Assembly (NCBI RefSeq): GCF_051401765.1
Contig: NW_027480438.1
Coordinates: forward strand, 6,696,001-6,760,000
Length of the DNA: 64,000 nucleotides
Reading direction: 5' to 3'
Source of the DNA: Calliopsis andreniformis
Taxonomy: Eukaryota; Arthropoda; Insecta; Hymenoptera; Andrenidae
The translations under genes were made by a program, and so were the position numbers. The notes beneath the pieces are model-generated. The model was not told where the DNA came from. It worked only from the letters and a program-made list of their open reading frames with translations, and did not search any database. The first letter of the stretch is position 1, and each line of letters begins with the position of its first letter. Of this stretch, positions 63,333 through 64,000 are shown piece by piece.

Positions 63333-64000
63333 TCTATCTCCAATCCTAGATCCCCAATCCCCAATCCTCAATCCTTAATCCTCAATCTTCAATCCTCAAT
63401 CCCCAGTCCTCAATCTTAAATCCTCAATCCTCAACACTCAATCCTCAATCCTCAATCCTCAATCTTCAATCATCAATACTCAATCTTCAATCCTCATTCC
63501 TCAATCCTCAATCCCCAATCCTCAATCCCCAATATTCAATACACAACCCTCAACCATCAATCCTCAATACTGAATCATCAATCCTCAATTCTCAATAGTC
63601 AATAGAATATCCTGAATTCTCAGTTTTCAATCCTCAATCCTCAATCGTCCATCCTCAAGCCTCAATCCTCAATCCTCAATCTTCAATCCTCAATCCTCAA
63701 CCCTCAATCCTCAGTCCTCAAACCTCAATTCCGAATCCTCAATCCTGAATCCTCAATCTTCATCCCTCAGTCCGCAACAATCAATTGTCAATCCTCAATC
63801 CTCACTAGAGAATCCTCAATTCACAGTTTTGAATATTCAATCCCCAATCTTCAATCTTCAAATCTCAATCCACAAACATCAATGCTCCTCACTCGGCCCT
63901 CAACACTCAGTCCTCAATCGTCTATCCTCAGTCCTCAATACTCAATCTTCAATACCCAATATTCAATCTTCAATCCTCAATCCTCAATACTCAATCCTCA
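63333..64000. repeat. Zeta-alpha-iota segment at the right edge
   Basis: It repeats 40,681-41,345 at offset about 22,656: zeta (63,350), CAATATTCAATACACAACC (about 63,530), an AATAGTCAATAGAATATCC block (63,594) and iota (63,805). It is cut off by the window end inside the repeat. Confidence 0.82.

Larger units (their letters stand above)
1..64000. repeat. Heptamer satellite array, (TCAATCC)n on the + strand
   Basis: Every stretch I read parses into 7-bp steps of TCAATCC or a close variant. Positions 1-4 (TCAA) are the most constant; positions 6-7 vary most, giving TCAATCT, TCAATAC, TCAATTC, TCAACCC and TCAACAC; TCAGTCC and GCAATCC are also frequent. The monomer has no G on the + strand, so G is only a few percent of + strand bases by eye, and this strand asymmetry holds across all 64 kb. 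Runs of perfect units are short, about 10 at most. Rare 6-bp units (TCATCC, TCGTCC) and 8-bp units (TGAAATCC, TAAAATCC, TCAAATCC) shift the register at fixed places that are shared among copies. There is no flanking unique DNA, so the array is larger than the window. Species and chromosome cannot be told from the sequence. Confidence 0.98.
35600..64000. repeat. Right dialect of the array (zeta/kappa/lambda/iota/mu higher-order repeats)
   Basis: This half is recognised by iota (ACTAGAGAATCC), lambda doublets (CAATATTCAATCCTCGATCC), mu (AATATTCAACGCACAACC), nu (GAATCTCCTGAATTCTCTGG) and a high density of zeta (CCTAGATCC). The beta and epsilon landmarks of the left half are missing. The marker order is more shuffled than on the left and the repeat units are shorter (about 1.3-3.9 kb), with several deletion derivatives. 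An alpha3-gamma pair near 38.0-38.3 kb and one kappa copy near 10.5 kb show that the two dialects share ancestry. Confidence 0.78.

Noticed and set aside
1..64000. Resemblance of the translated heptad to the RNA polymerase II C-terminal repeat
   Set aside because: Only the period of seven is shared; the residues (S-S-I-L-N-P-Q) differ and the period comes from the DNA unit.
1..64000. Telomere or interstitial telomere repeat
   Set aside because: GGATTGA has a 7-bp period and a G-rich strand, but lacks the GGG or GGGG core of TTTAGGG, TTAGGG or TTGGGG types. The heavy variation and kilobase higher-order repeats do not fit telomerase products.
1..64000. CRISPR array
   Set aside because: There are no direct repeats of constant length separated by unique spacers; spacers and repeats alike are heptamer variants.
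1..64000. Centromere protein B box or alpha-like satellite
   Set aside because: I found no NTTCGNNNNANNCGGGN-like site; CGGG is practically absent and the monomer is 7 bp. The 168-bp lambda spacing alone is not evidence.
1..64000. tRNA, rRNA or other structured RNA genes
   Set aside because: No stretch has the base composition or paired arms needed; with so little G on the + strand, stems cannot form on either strand beyond a few bases.
1..64000. Inverted higher-order repeats or hairpins
   Set aside because: Every landmark copy I found lies in the same orientation; no reverse-complement copy with long GGATTGA runs appears on the + strand.

Overview
The whole window is one block of satellite DNA. 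From base 1 to base 64,000 it is a tandem array of a 7-bp unit, consensus TCAATCC on the + strand (GGATTGA on the - strand), about 9,100 units, and neither end of the array is in view. I see no protein gene, RNA gene, transposon, CRISPR array or unique-sequence island. A heptamer array of this size, built into multi-kilobase higher-order repeats, points to eukaryotic heterochromatin (pericentromeric, subtelomeric or sex-chromosome type). Nothing in the sequence names the species.

The array is not monotonous. Most units carry substitutions, mostly at positions 6-7 (TCAATCT, TCAATAC, TCAATTC, TCAACCC, TCAGTCC and others), and the order of variants is copied over kilobases. Diverged islands of about 100-150 bp recur as landmarks; I name them alpha1-3, beta1-2, gamma, delta, epsilon, zeta, eta, theta, iota, kappa, lambda, mu and nu. 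Most of them still parse into 7-bp steps, so they are old variant heptamers and not insertions. Two dialects are visible. The left dialect (about 1-35.6 kb) repeats a cyclic order delta-theta-alpha2-theta'-alpha1-theta-beta1-epsilon-alpha3-gamma-beta2 with a repeat length of about 4.2-4.6 kb. The right dialect (about 35.6-64 kb) is built from zeta, kappa, lambda doublets, iota, mu and nu in more heavily shuffled units of about 1.3-3.9 kb.

Recent amplification is plain. A 4,180-bp segment is duplicated in tandem at 12,714-21,096 with only a few differences. A 2,028-bp segment is duplicated in tandem at 58,657-62,535, with 27 heptamers missing from the second copy. A 4,464-bp tandem pair lies at 27,280-35,205, and a 1,295-bp unit is followed by a shortened copy at 55,606-57,965. 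The last 1.5 kb of the window repeats material seen at 35.9-41.3 kb.

The many open frames on the + strand, up to 637 codons, are a by-product of the repeat. The unit length is prime to 3 and has no stop in any + frame, so all three frames read the same heptapeptide cycle (S-S-I-L-N-P-Q). The - strand has TGA once per unit and is closed in every frame. No coding sequence is annotated. All coordinates and comparisons were made by eye; breakpoints are good to a few bases where stated exactly and to tens of bases where marked 'about'.
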